Shown here: piece by piece, positions 45,448 through 57,500 of the stretch
Position numbering within the stretch: position 1 is the first letter of the stretch
Layout of the letters: the number at the start of each line of letters is the position of its first letter
From: Sordaria brevicollis
Taxonomy: Eukaryota > Ascomycota > Sordariomycetes > Sordariales > Sordariaceae
DNA: 64,000 nucleotides
NCBI GenBank assembly: GCA_033439795.1
Contig: JAUTDP010000001.1
Coordinates: forward strand, 3,100,001 to 3,164,000
Direction: 5' to 3'
Notes under the pieces: generated by a model
Database searches by the model: none
What the model was told of the DNA's origin: nothing
The model's input: the letters and a program-made list of their open reading frames with translations, nothing else
Made by a program: the position numbers and the translations under genes

Positions 45448-48400
45448 TACATTGGCATGAACCGGTGATAAGAGGGAACTTGCTTTGGCTTACAACTGCT
45501 GTTACTATGTACTGGTGCTTTTTTTGTCCATTTGTTTTTGGGAGCGGGATCTCTCTGTTTTCGGGTTTACTTGTTTGGTCTGGGTCTTGGTCACGGCGCT
45601 TAGGCACACACAAAAAATGAGCCTTTCTTTCACATGTACTACTATATGCATATATGACACAGGGATGGGATGGGATGACTTGGGGGCTTGGGGAGCATAC
45701 GTGGAAGGGGCGGTTCAGGCGGATAGTTTTGGGACAGGGAAGGAGAGAAGCTAGGTAGTTGGGCAGGCATCTGGCTCTTGCCCATCAGGAGCAGTGAGAA
45801 ATGAACAAAATTACCTACTACTGCACATCAATCCGAACTGAGGTTCCACGTCCGAACAGTGAGACACAACCGAAGGAAGGGACGACCACGAACCCAGGCC
45901 CCAAAGGAAGGAAGGACCCTGACACTCGCTCCTACCTTGATCGCGGGGGCACTGGGGGTCGGTTGGTTCAACTGCCCAACATGCTCCATTGATCAATCAC
46001 ACGTCGTTCGTTCCTTCCTTCACATCGGCTTTTGATGGCATTTCGCGGTTCGGAAAATGCAATGGCGCCTTCTCTCGGTTCTTTCCCCATCTCTTTCACC
46101 GTTCCTATCCGTCATGTCGGGTTTCCATCCCCATCACTATGCATGCCCAGACAGTTGCATGTGCATATAACGGTCACCTTCGAGATTGCCACGGCGATGG
46201 CATCATCGTAGGTTACTACTTGGCTTTTTGGCTTGGCTCTTGGGCATGGGCAGTGTTGCATGAATTATGGTATCTAGAGGTATTCCATTACTTCTATATA
46301 CCGAACAAAGTGCAAGATGCTACTACCATGCCATTGTAGCTCGTGTAGCTATCACGTCGCAGAAAGTAACGGTGCCCATGAACACGGCAAACGATATCCT
46401 CGCGACGGGAAACAGCAGCCCGATGCTCTGGCTAGGTCATTATCTAGATACTACCTGCCTTTAGAGGTGTCTGCTTGGGGGTTTACAGAGCCGGGGCGGC
46501 TTGGGGGGTATATCTGATGCTTGGTTAACTGCTTGACTTTGGAAACTTCTGTCCTCCATCCCGTTCTTGGTCCACGGACCTGCGTCTACCCACGGGGATG
46601 GGAAAGTGATTCGGGAAGGTGAAAGAGGGAAGGTGGATGAGAATGATTCTAGAATTCGAGGGCTGAGAACTTCCGTGCATGTGGTGTGTGTGTATGTGTT
46701 ATTGAAGTGTGAATGTGAGTGTTCAGTGAGAAGTCAACGATGAGTGACGGACGGGAGTGGTACGATGGTGGTGAGGTATCTGTGTGTCACTGTGTAGAGC
46801 ATTCACTTGGTACCTACAGCCAGATACTAACCTAAAGACCTATGAGGGGTCACGTCTAAGTGCCTCAATAACTTCCAGAGGCTGGAAGCCGGTTGGATCT
46901 GTGTGATATTGATTCGAACTTTGGAGGTCTAGATGTCTATTATCGACCATTGCCTAGATCTGACTGACTGTCGCAGCCCCGAATGGCCAAGCAGAAAGAA
47001 CACTCACTCACTCACCAAACTAACACTGTTCGGCAGAACTCAAGATCTGATATGTCCTTTGCCTTAGGACTATTTGTTTAAACTTCATATTAAACAAGCA
47101 CCTAATTATCCTTTCATATGCTTCTACCTATCGGAAATATACTTCAAAGCCCCAAGACCTTAGGAAGTCGTGAATCTTGGACTTGATCTCTTGGCTTTCT
47201 TTTCTGTTACGTACGTACATTCTCAAAATCCGGGGTAGCGTCAAATAAACCTAGACCCTTCGCGGCATCCGGTGCAGTAGTGGTTAGTGGAGGCCGTGAA
47301 AGCTCCGAGAGGCTAAAAATGAGAGGGGAGAGACGGAGAGGAGGCAAAAAGAAGGAGAGGATACCACACAGTACGTAGGATTTGAGAAAGTCCACGCTCC
47401 GCGCATCTTTGGAGTTTGTTGAGGTAATCGTGAATTGTGAGGAGGGGAAAAGAGGAGGTTGATCTGAGTCTTGAAGTGTAAGACGGCAATTGCTTGCCTG
47501 CCTGCTTTCGTGCGCGTTCATTCCGTAAACCGAAGCCGAATTCCGCTCCATCCTTTTCCACGTCGTTGTCGTCTATGGGTGATTGATTGCAAACCGTGAC
47601 CGAAGTTCTGTGGTAGACCAGACTGAATGGCCGGGTGGGCGTCCAGAATGTTCCGTCTTCACCGCACTCACTCACAGTTATCTCAAGCAATCTCGCAGGC
47701 ATGGGGTGATACTAATCAGAGGTTCCCTTTCTTTTCCCACTCTCGTTGTTACCACGTGAGTAAATCCTACCTCGTCTTCATGTGTATTTATCAACTCGCG
47801 TGCTCGAGTTTCAAAGTACCACGAAGTATCTACTTCTTCGTTCCCCCTCAACCCAATCACCCCAAACCCCTCATCTCTTCGACTCAAAAACCTCATGGCC
47901 GAGTTCGAGTCTAAGCTGAAAGAGGAAGGCGCTTATAGGTACCAACGCTCTCTCCTCACGAAGTTTGAGGAGCGTCTCGATGTTGCATTGGGGTTGGGGG
48001 ATGGGGTTTGGGGTTTGGGGGAAGATGACTGACTGATGAGATGTTGCTGAATCCAAACGGCTGGAGGGTTGGAGTTGGAGTTAGGCAGATGCAGTCAAGA
48101 CCTCGCTCGGTCACTATTTGGGTATAAACGCCTTGGAAACGGTGAAAGATGATTGGCTAGTTTTCCTCATTGCTGATGCCCCTGTTCGAACGGGTTCCCA
48201 TTTCGAGGAGTGTTCCTCCGGCGCGCTCTCTCTGGGCGTGCGGGCGTGAGCGTTGTCTGGCATGTTGCAGGGTGATATGAGGGCACTTCAGGAAGTTGAC
48301 TGAAGGTCACGAATCATCTCTCTCTCGTACCAAATATCTCCAGGAAGGTGAGATCAACACGCTTGAAAGAGGCCAGTTGAGGTCAAGAAACGAGATATCA

Positions 48401-49183
48401 AGTTTGGCCGGCGTGGCTGTGGCGGAGGCCACGGAGGATATTCGGAAACGGGTTCATGAGCCTTCCGGGGAAGCAAAGTGCGTGAAAAGGCGTCCTGTAG
48501 AATGGTTGTAAGTCCTCTTTGCATGCCAATTGGCGACGATCACGGTGACTATGGTGAGTGAGGTGGTGGTTGTTGCGATGCCGCCAGTCGACCGGCGTGG
48601 GCGCGGGCGCCTCACCTCACCACATTGCAAGCCGAACGCCCAGCCGAACGGGAAGCCGCATAGAGAGGGGCAAGAATCCGTGGCTGTGGCTGCGAAGTTT
48701 AGGGGTCAGGATATTGAGCGTTTATGTAAGTGGCATGTCCGGTTCTCGAGAAGAGTTGACGAATGACTTAGTGATGGTGATAGGGGAAGAGATAAGAGCA
48801 TCCGAATCGTAAATTACGTGCTTACAAATGATACATAATTACACTCACATTCGGTATCTTTGTTACGGCCCTCTGTCATGCCAGCTGGCGACCAGACCTG
48901 GGCTGAGATTCAGCTTGCCAAGCCCGATAAGAACCTTGGCTCCACTATAATTCTCTTATCGGACAGGAACCATTGCAGTTCCAGTTCAATCGAAGTTCTG
49001 GGGTGTGGTTTCCCCAGAAATTTTGGTCAACTTCCGCCTTCATTGTCGTCGTCGTCGTCATCGTTGCTTGTCGTTTTGATCCCACCCCGCCGTCCTTTCC
49101 TTCCAGCATTCTGCGCTCGGTTCTTTCAGCAACAACCCAATCAAAACAACCCTTAATTTTCGAAAACAACCACCACAGCAACA
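45448..49183. other. 3.7-kb intergenic region between the Zn2Cys6 gene and nop16
   Basis: Contains the 3' UTR of the regulator and the nop16 promoter. No supported ORF. A strong G-quadruplex-type tract lies at 47,990-48,021. GT-rich simple sequence occurs near 46,680-46,700. The last 100 bp before nop16 are pyrimidine-rich with a short TCG repeat. Confidence 0.6.
47990..48021 (+). repeat. G-quadruplex-forming tract (five runs of 4-5 G)
   Basis: Five G runs of length 4, 5, 4, 4 and 5, separated by loops of only 2-3 bases (TT, AT, TTT, TTT), all on the plus strand, about 1.16 kb upstream of nop16. The TTTGGGG units resemble some telomeric repeats, but only two to three are present. Confidence 0.75.
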
Positions 49184-49956
49184 ATGGGCAGAGAACTCCA
49201 GAAGCGCAAGAAGCGCTCGTCTCGCGCCAAGGTCCAGACGCACACCATCAAGAAGAAGCACCTGAACCCCCAGGGCAGCGGTATCGTTGCTAAGGCATGG
49301 TCAGTACCTCCGAGCTCCTTCTTTTTCTTCACAATTTCAACAAAATCGAATGCTGACGGCATATGGTGACGTGAAACAGGAACAAGAACGAAACCCTCTC
49401 GCAAAACTACTCCCGCTTCGGTCTCGTGGCCAAGCTCGGCACCGCCACGGGCGGCATGGCCAAGAAGTCGGCCGCCGCCAACTACGCCGGCATCACCAAG
49501 GACGACCCCTTGGCCGTCAAGTCCGCCGACCGCGGCCTGCTCGAGGTGCGCGAGGTGAAAGTGGAGCGTGACGCCAGCGGCAAGATCGTCAAGGTGCTGC
49601 GCAACGACAACCCGCTCAACGACCCGCTCAACGAGATTGAGTCCGACTCGGAAACCGAGAAGCCTCACAACCCGACCCACGACATCGAATGGAACGGCAT
49701 CAGCGACGACCGCCAAGAGATGATTGCCCAGAGCAAGAGGCCCGAGGTCGTCCGCCTGCTCGAGGAGGAGGCGTCGCGCCCCGTGGAGAAGACGGTGCGG
49801 TACCAGAGCGAGCGTGAGCTCGAGTGGTTGCAGAGGCTGGTGGCCAAGCACGGCGACGACGTGGCTGCTATGGTCCGCGACATGAAGCTCAACCCGATGC
49901 AGCAGACCAAGGCGGATATCACCAAGCGGTTGAAGAAGGCTGGCTTGTTGCAGTAA
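49184..49956 (+). CDS. NOP16: Nop16, nucleolar 60S ribosome biogenesis factor
   Basis: Two exons, 49,184-49,299 and 49,380-49,956, with an 80-nt intron (donor GTCAGT, branch GCTGAC, acceptor AAACAG) splitting the Trp39 codon; 230 aa. The protein starts M-G-R-E-L-Q-K-R-K-K-R-S-S and is basic throughout its first 35 residues, as expected for a nucleolar pre-60S protein. The W-N-K-N-E-T-L-S-Q-N-Y segment just after the splice and the C-terminal N-P-M-Q-Q-T-K-A-D-I-x-K motif are Nop16 signatures. Yeast Nop16 is part of 66S pre-ribosomes and is about the same length (231 aa). A central acidic stretch (E-S-D-S-E-T-E) is present. The upstream leader is CT-rich. Confidence 0.95.
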
Positions 49957-51386
49957 AGGGCGACGTTCGAAGAGGGAAAGCAAGGAGAAAGGAGGCAACG
50001 CGGGTGCGCGAGTGTGCTGGGCGGCCACCAGCTCGGCCGGTGGTGGTAAGAGAGGGGCAGGGGGGAGAAGTCTGGACGATAAATATCCGGGCGGACAAGA
50101 TTCAGCCTCATCCAGCTCTCTGACCAGGAAACCTGACGGGAGGAAGAAAGGAAAGGGGTTCCAACGAGACGGACTTGGGATCAGGGAGAACCGGAATGTT
50201 GTCTCTCCTTCTTCCTCCCCTCAACTGGCGCCCCCTAGCTATTGACGGGGCAAGCCCTCCCGCGTGGTAAGGGGACGTGCCGTCCCTAAGCCTGGCATCT
50301 TGACCGTGGGGAAAGGGGAAACTTCTGGGTCAAGCCCGCAACCGGCACAGCAGCATCAGCAAGTATCCAAATCACACCGTGAAGCCTGTACGCACCTTGC
50401 TCAAGGATAATGAGAGAAGAGGAAGTCAGAAAAGGACGATGGGATGGAAAGGTCCGGGGTCAGGATATTTTGTGCAGCATACCATGTCATTCAACCAAGG
50501 CCACAGGCGTTTTCGGCGTTTCTCAAAGTTACAATATGGAAAGAAATTTAGAGTTCATTCAGCCACAACATATATCGATACCATCTAGAATCATATACTG
50601 AGATGCCCATAGCCAAATGGCGAGGGAGAGGTACAAGAGACAATTCAATCAACGTGTTGAACCTCATGAGCATATGAATGGTTGACCTTTCAAATTTTAA
50701 AGGAGAAGACAAGGAGATCGTCCAAGGATGGATAGGACTTATGGACATAAATAAAGTAATCGCAGTCGTGTTACAATCTAGACGCAGGCCCGTGGTTGAG
50801 CAACGAGGTGGTCATCCCTCCCTTCTTTACTCCTGTACTGTAGCTTAAGATAATGAAGCTGCGACAGGACTGAGATGCATATATAGAAGAGCATTACGTT
50901 ATCTGTTGATGAGCCAGTCTTGTGCTACATTTTATCCTCAGAATGTATCTAAACGCTTGGCCGAATGGGCATACGCACTCTCAGCCTGTCACAGAAGTCA
51001 TCATGAGCGGAGAGCCGTGTGTGATTCATTTCATTCGTAAAGGTATCGTATCCTATCTCTTTCTCTCATTTTATGCATGATAATAAACCAGACAAAGCCG
51101 GGACCTGTGACGCCTCGCCAACTTGTGACAACACCCCGATACATACAGAAGCAAAGCCCAAAATGTTGTTTCGTCTAAATGCCATCCAGTCCTTCCCCCA
51201 TAATCACAAAAAGAAAGAAAGAAAATCCGGTACAGCCCCAAAAACAACAGTTTGTAAACATGACCTAAGCATGCTTGCTGTGCTGTGTTTCGCTCGCTAC
51301 ACTGATATTTGCACTTGCACCTCATTTCCAAATGCGATCACTCAAAGATCCACATCCCTTTCTTCTTCTATTTTGATTCTTTCTTT
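49957..51386. other. Convergent intergenic region between nop16 and the MARVEL-like gene
   Basis: 1.4 kb with both 3' untranslated regions. Short frames only, without coding character. An AT-rich segment lies at about 50,550-50,760. Confidence 0.55.
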
Positions 51387-52685
51387 CTACACCTGTCCCC
51401 GCTCGATTCCCACCCGACCATACGGCGCAGCAGGAAACCTCGTATTCGGCTCATCCTCATAATCCCCATCGTGTACGCTAGGCGGCGCGTACCTGCTGCC
51501 GCCGCCGACCGACGACTGGTAGTCGTTGTCGTTGTCAAACGGGTTGTCCTGCCTGAAGGGGTTCTCCGAGGGCGCCACCGAGCTGGCGCCATAACGGCTA
51601 GTTTGGCTGCCTAGATAGCTCGGCGTCACGCCGCGGTTGTAAGGGTCGGCAGACAGATCGGTCAGGGGGGTGGCGCCGCGGTACGGGTCGGGCGTGCGGG
51701 CCGTGTTCATGCTGAGAGGGGTCTGTCCCCGGTACGGGTCGGGCGTCATGTTGCTCAGGGGCGTGTGTCCGCGGTAGGGGTCGACCGAGAGGCTGCTAGC
51801 CGTCGGGGCGCCGTAGGGGTCTGAGTAGTCGGAGCGTCCACCGCCGATGCCACCGCCGCCGCCGCCGCCCATCTGCCCGCCGAGCTGCGTGTTGGTGTCG
51901 TCGTAGTCCGAGTGGCCGCCGATGCCACCGCCGATCTGGCTGTGCTCGTCGTCCCGGTCGTTCATGTTGACGGGCGCATAGGCTTCTTCGTCGTGGGGCG
52001 CGAGCGAGAAGGCGGCCTTGTCAGGGTCGATGTTCTGGTTGCGGGAGTGCAGGTTGTCGTAGCCGGGCAGACGGTTGTTCCACTTGTAATACATGAGCGT
52101 GTAGATGCTCAGGAACGTGGTAACACAGAAGAAGAGGCTGTAAATCAGAAAGAGAGGTCTTGTTAGTGAGGGGTTCTTACGAAGGAAGCTCTTTTCGCGC
52201 GGATGGGGGAGACACATACAAAACAAAGAAGCCAAGACCGACGATGGCCTTGCTGATGCCGCATACAGACATGCATGAGCCGGCAGTGTTGAATGCAGCC
52301 TGGGTGGAAAAGGCGGAAAGCCAGATGATGGCGAATGCACCGTCAACGGCGACCATGGCATGCGGCTGAGCGAGCTTGCGTGTCCGGGGGAATCGCGGGG
52401 CCATGCCTAGGTAGATCCATGCGGGTATCGAGATGAAGAACTGTATGTCGTTTGGCAAGAGTCAGCTTTTGGTCTTCCTTTACCGTCACCACATCCTTCG
52501 ACTTTGGGGAAACATACCACTGCGAAGGTCCAGCCATTCTGGCCATTTATGGGCACCTTGTCGGCCTTGAAGACGGCAATTTCCAAACACCATACTACAA
52601 AGCCCAAAACAATCTGGGCAACGTGAAAGATCAATTTGAAGAGGGGAATCTTCTCCGGGTCGAGCTCCCAAGCTTGCCAGCCCAT
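51387..52685 (-). CDS. MARVEL-like four-transmembrane protein with DPYRG repeats (379 aa)
   Basis: Three exons: 52,685-52,518, 52,440-52,220 and 52,137-51,387, with introns of 77 and 82 nt (both GTATGT donors). Four hydrophobic segments lie at roughly residues 18-40, 52-72, 90-112 and 125-150, followed by a cytosolic tail of about 220 residues. Four spans with short loops and an I-A-V-F-K/N-G-W-T-F pattern fit the MARVEL-type membrane proteins of filamentous fungi. The tail is Gly-rich (a run of seven Gly) and contains four imperfect repeats of D-P-Y-x-R/G-G-x-T-P-L/S spaced 15-19 residues. The closing part is Ser/Asn/Pro-rich with F-R-Q-D-N-P-F-type motifs that could bind EH-domain endocytic proteins; this last point is inference. 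Function is unknown, probably at the plasma membrane. Confidence 0.85.
51600..51815 (-). repeat. Coding repeats (DPYRG-type) in the MARVEL-like protein
   Basis: Four tandem degenerate units sharing D-P-Y-(N)-R-G-x-T-P, with a fifth partial D-P-Y-G-A at the N-terminal side. Unit length varies from 15 to 19 residues. Confidence 0.8.
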
Positions 52686-54549
52686 TGTTGCCAATCTGTA
52701 TGTTGATATGAGTGGATATTGTTGTTGTTATGTTCTGGTGTAAGTTATTCGGTGGCTGGTTTGTTTCAACTGACAGACGACAACCGCGGTGTAGCGCTGG
52801 AGGGGTTGGCGTTGGATGCTTCGATGTGTATCACAGTCGTCGAAATAAGCTCTTCTTGCGACACTCGGTGTGGCTAGAATATTTCCTGCTAGTGCTGTTT
52901 CGAAGTTGGGATGACAAGCCGTGAGGTTCGATGGTCCAAAATGTTGGGATCAGGCACAATGTGTGTTGCAATGTCGGTGCAATGTGCGATGTGCGATGCG
53001 ATGCGTGCGCGCGTGCAACAATCCTCGTGACAGAGCAACCCGAAGTGCTTGGTGATGTGGTGATGGTACAGAGTGTTAGAGGTCAGACGAGAAACTGTCC
53101 TGTAACTCGGTCAAAAGGGATAATGCTCAAAGATAGTCAAAACTGAGCAACAGTGTTTGAAGGGAAGAAGAAGGGAGGTTGGCGATGGGATGCAGTTCGG
53201 TTCGTTGCAAGATGTCGTCTGAATCTTGTCTTGGGTGTCGCAAGAGTGCGAACAAGCTCACCAAAAGAAGTGGGTCATTCAAGCCGGAAAACAAGGGTGC
53301 CCGCCTGTCGTGCAGCGCATCTGGATGGACGAGAACTGGGACCTGGATGACGAAGGCGCAGCCCAAAGCCGGGCACATGGCGGGCTATCGTGCTCTACGT
53401 GCCCCACACACCTGGCACTTGGCCCAGCTACCAGCCTGCCCCCAGCCACCGCGACAAACTTCCATTCTGAAGCCTGGGCTGCGAGGGCAGCATGTTTCGA
53501 AGTTTCAAAAGCAATCTTTGAATTCTCATTTGCTGGTCCGTCTTTTTTCTTGGAGTTGGACAGCGGCAGCCCGAACAAAATACGAACGACCTGATGATTG
53601 ACCATATCCATATGGGTACATAATATCGTAGCACCACACACGCACAAAGACCAAGCACAAGTCTCTAGAGTGGAAGAGCATAGAAGAACAAGCCACAGCA
53701 TATGATCGAAAGAGAACAAAACCAACCAACCACCATCTTTTTTGTCCTAACTTTGACGCTCAAGCGAGCGGCTGATAGAGCCCACAGAGGTATTTAAGAA
53801 GGACAAGGGGCCCACGCTTGATATTCAGGTTCACAACAATGGGACCTAGATGGATGCCCCACTGATCTTCCCACCCACACCAGCTTGGATCCAAGCTTCG
53901 GAGAATTGGATGTGAAGCTGTCAAGCTGTCAACCTGGCTGGCTTGTGAGAGATGGGTTCTTCCAAGTCATTGTACCTAAAATGTATGTATGATGGTCTTG
54001 GACAGCGTTATGTTGTTAACCCTGTCAGATTTCATTCATTGATGGCTTCTCCCTCTTGCGAGTGTGTCCTGGACTCTTGGCTGTTTCGGAAGTGGCTGTG
54101 TACAAAAATAGTATTTCCGGCCGTCGTCGTCATCCTGTCCCGCGCCCGTTCGCACGGGAGGCAGCCCGAGCCCGGCAAGCGGCAAAGCCCCTGAAGGCTT
54201 TGTTCCCGATTTGGTAATATGTAAACAATTGGACTCAACCATCCTATGTTCAGTTCAGTAGCTGCTATGAGCATGTCTGTTTTATACTAGCAAGGAAAAC
54301 AAAAGGAACCAGGCTACGAAACAGTTCGCACAAAATAATGATGTCTATATTTCCCACTGGGTATCCCTTAATGTGAAAGTAAAAGTATCAAGAAAAGCTA
54401 GCTTCAGCAACGACAACAACCAAACTTCCGCTATTGATTTCTCCATCCCGTCCCATCTTCGTCATCAAATCCCATCGCTTCCCACCCTTCCAAAATCCCG
54501 CTGTCCATAATTCCCTCCCAATAATAATCATGACCTTCTCAACTCAACC
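52686..54549. other. Intergenic region between the MARVEL-like gene and kinesin-3
   Basis: 1.9 kb holding the MARVEL-gene promoter and the kinesin 3' UTR. It contains a run of TGCGATG-like short repeats at about 52,975-53,000. No frame is supported. A ubiquitous C/T-rich stretch near 54,480-54,560 belongs to the kinesin 3' end. Confidence 0.55.
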
Positions 54550-57500
54550 TCAACCCAACCTCAACTGACTAACCCTAGCCCCCGACCTCCTCGCCCCCCC
54601 ATTCCCCATAGACGGACTAACAGCTCTACTACCCCGCGCACTTCCCTGCCTGCTCCCCTGCCTGCTCCCCGCTCTGCTTCCCCCAGAGACACTAGCACTA
54701 GGACTCGTCATCATATAACTCTGATCAATCTTCCAGATCCAATCCATCTTATCCTTTTCGCTCCTAGCCGCAAACAGCCACGTGTTGTCCGTCCCGTAGA
54801 TGGCAAACACGCCTGCCTGGAGACGCTCGCTTAGCCGCGAGAGACCACCTCCACCACCTTGTTGTTGTTGGACGGGTGATGGTGATGGTCGTCCTCCGTT
54901 GTTATTACTAATGGCAAGCGTGCCGGTGGATGAAGCGGGGGAACTGGTGTTGCTACGGAGTGAAACGGCTGATGCTCTACCACCGCCGCCGCCGGTGCTA
55001 GCTAACCGGCTGTTGCTGTTCCTGGCAGAGGTGGCTGCAGCCATTGGGTTAGGGGAAGGGAGTGGGCTGAAAGTGGGCCAGAGGGAGGAGATGAGGAGTT
55101 GGGAAGGTGAGCGACGCTGCGGTTGTTGGGGTTGAGGTGCGCTGAGGTTGCCGTTGGATGTCCTGCCGCCTGAAATGACTGAGCTACCGCTGCTGATGAT
55201 GGTGTCTAGAAGACCACTTGACCGACCGTTGGTGGTCATGTTTCCGTTCAGGTTGTCTAGTGAACCGTAACCGCCATCATCAGATGCTCCTCCAGCGCCA
55301 TAATCGTCGTTTAGCAATCCTAGTATTCCCGGTTGGCTGTCAACGCGCGAGTTTCTGAGACTGACGATGCCAACCTCCTCTCCATCTCCAACGCTATGAA
55401 TGTGGAGATACGGCCTCCTCAGCTCGACGAACCGCTTGTTCCATTTGGTCGCGTCGCTGTTAGGGACGAGGAGGTAGCCGCCCTTGAGAACGGTCGGGTT
55501 CTTGGGAACGCGTATGACCGAGGCCACAAATTCCAGTGTCGAATTCTGGTCAGAAATCGAGTCGGCGCAGCCGTCAGTGGGTGGGTCAACATTGGCAGGG
55601 CTGAGGATCTTGACCGTTGGATCTGGGTAGCGTTGCCAGAGCTTGAGGCAACGATTGAGAAGGTATGTTTGAGCGTCCGTATACTCCGAAGGAAGTTTAG
55701 TTGAGTCTGCGGCGTCGGATATAGGTTGATTGGGCTGCTCCGCACCATTTGCATGCTCCTCCTGCTCTGTTTCGCCATTTGGTGCGGCTTCGTCGCCTGG
55801 AGACGTCCCTTCTTGCGATGTCGGCGGCTCAGACACCTCCTCTGGGGGATCATCTTTCAATAGCTCAGCAATGGAGTCCGTCTCACTGTTGGTTTTCGGT
55901 GGTGGCAGATCTAAATCATCCTCTGCGTTATCCACTCCATTGAACATGCCATCTGAATCACCAAACCCAAGTTTTCGCAACTGCCCTTGTACCGCCGCAA
56001 GCTCCGTCATCATCCTCTTCTTCTTGCGTGCGCTGATGAAGTCCGCCACAAGCGACACGCCCCTCGGCGTCCAGGTCCCCAGGTTCTCTTCACCCTTGAC
56101 ATAGTCATGCTGGCTATTCATCCGCCACAAGTCACCGACGCGTTTGATGGGCGCCGGGCGCATCTGTACCGTGAAGATGCCTGTAGAAGAATGGACGATG
56201 CGGATGTTCTGCCAGAGCGAGGAGAACATGGATGTCTGGCGAACGAAGTTGCGAGATACGATCTGGACAGCGACCGGAAGAGAAAACTTGATCGGCTCGG
56301 CGAGCTTCTCCGAATCAATCTCCCAGGAGACTGTCATTTGCACCCGGTACTTTTCTGACGTGACCCGATCGAGCAACAGCGAGTTGTGAAGGCTCGAGTC
56401 CCATTGTCCGATCAGCGTAACACTCCGGGTGCCATTAGCATTCACGCGGAAGGTAGGATCGGACACAAGTCGAAGAGGCAGCGGAGGGCTGGCCGAGCCC
56501 ATGTCAGGTGTTTTGCCTGCGCTATCCAAGAGCGCAATCTTTCCCACGCGCAAGGACTTTGCATCATTCCATGGTAGAGCATCACCCGAGCTATGGGTAA
56601 CCGTAATGGCGACCCGTCTTTGCAGGCCTTGATGGAGTTGAAACGTGCCGTTGTCAAGTTCACTGGTCTGTGTGACTTCGACGGGTATATAGTCGCCCTC
56701 TTCGTTCAACTCCAATATCTGTACCCGCGCAAGCAAGTCATGCTTCTCCTCAGTATAAAAGTGCGTTTCGTTGATTCTAGCCCCCTTAGGCTTGCTTTGA
56801 GACGTCGGCACCGCATCGCGCATGTCATCCCAACTAAGCAGCTTGTCAAGATGCATCGCTGAAACCTTAGCAAAGATGGCCACTCTCAGCGACGTATCTT
56901 GAGAAGCAAACAGCGGAATGCTCATACTATGAACACTCTCAAACCGGATGGGCCCTTCGTCAAAGTCCCTGATCATCTGGGTGGTTGTTATGCCGTCCTC
57001 CTCAGAGATGCCAGGGATGAAAAGCTGGGCGTGCACCTCTGTGCCTTCACGTTCAGCAAACCCAATCATCTCGTGCATCACCACGTTAAACTTGAGCGTA
57101 TTAGTCGGCGCTCTCGCACTGGAAGGTTCTAGCGCGAGCTTGATCATGCCAATGGCGTGTGATGTGTGCGGAGATGTGACGTCGAGGGTGAAATCCTGTA
57201 CCCGGCTCTCGAAGACGGTCTTCAACGGCACATCGACTTCGCCCACCAGCGTGTATTGCGGCATACACGTCTCCACGAACGGGTTATCGAGGCTTAAATG
57301 CTGCGCGTACTCGGGTTGATCCAAATACTGGAACATCTGCCGCATCTGCCGCACCCGATCGTGGAGCTTCTCTATGCTCCAAAGGTGGACGACACTGTGC
57401 TTGTAGTCAATGACGCGGATGCCGACGCACGGCTTCGGTGCTGTTTCGAGAGCGATATCGTCTCCCTCGCCGGTCAGCCCGTTAAGCACCATGTCGTACG

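Noticed and set aside
47871..48056. Minus-strand frame over the G-rich tract
   Set aside because: Its Pro/Gln-rich reading is a by-product of the G runs.
49153..50028. 291-codon frame antisense to nop16
   Set aside because: It crosses the nop16 intron and both exons and mirrors its codon bias; Leu/Val/Arg-rich with no domain.
53127..53725. Overlapping frames of 120-150 codons between the MARVEL-like gene and kinesin
   Set aside because: They overlap in several frames on both strands, start at non-ATG codons in part, and none shows a domain.
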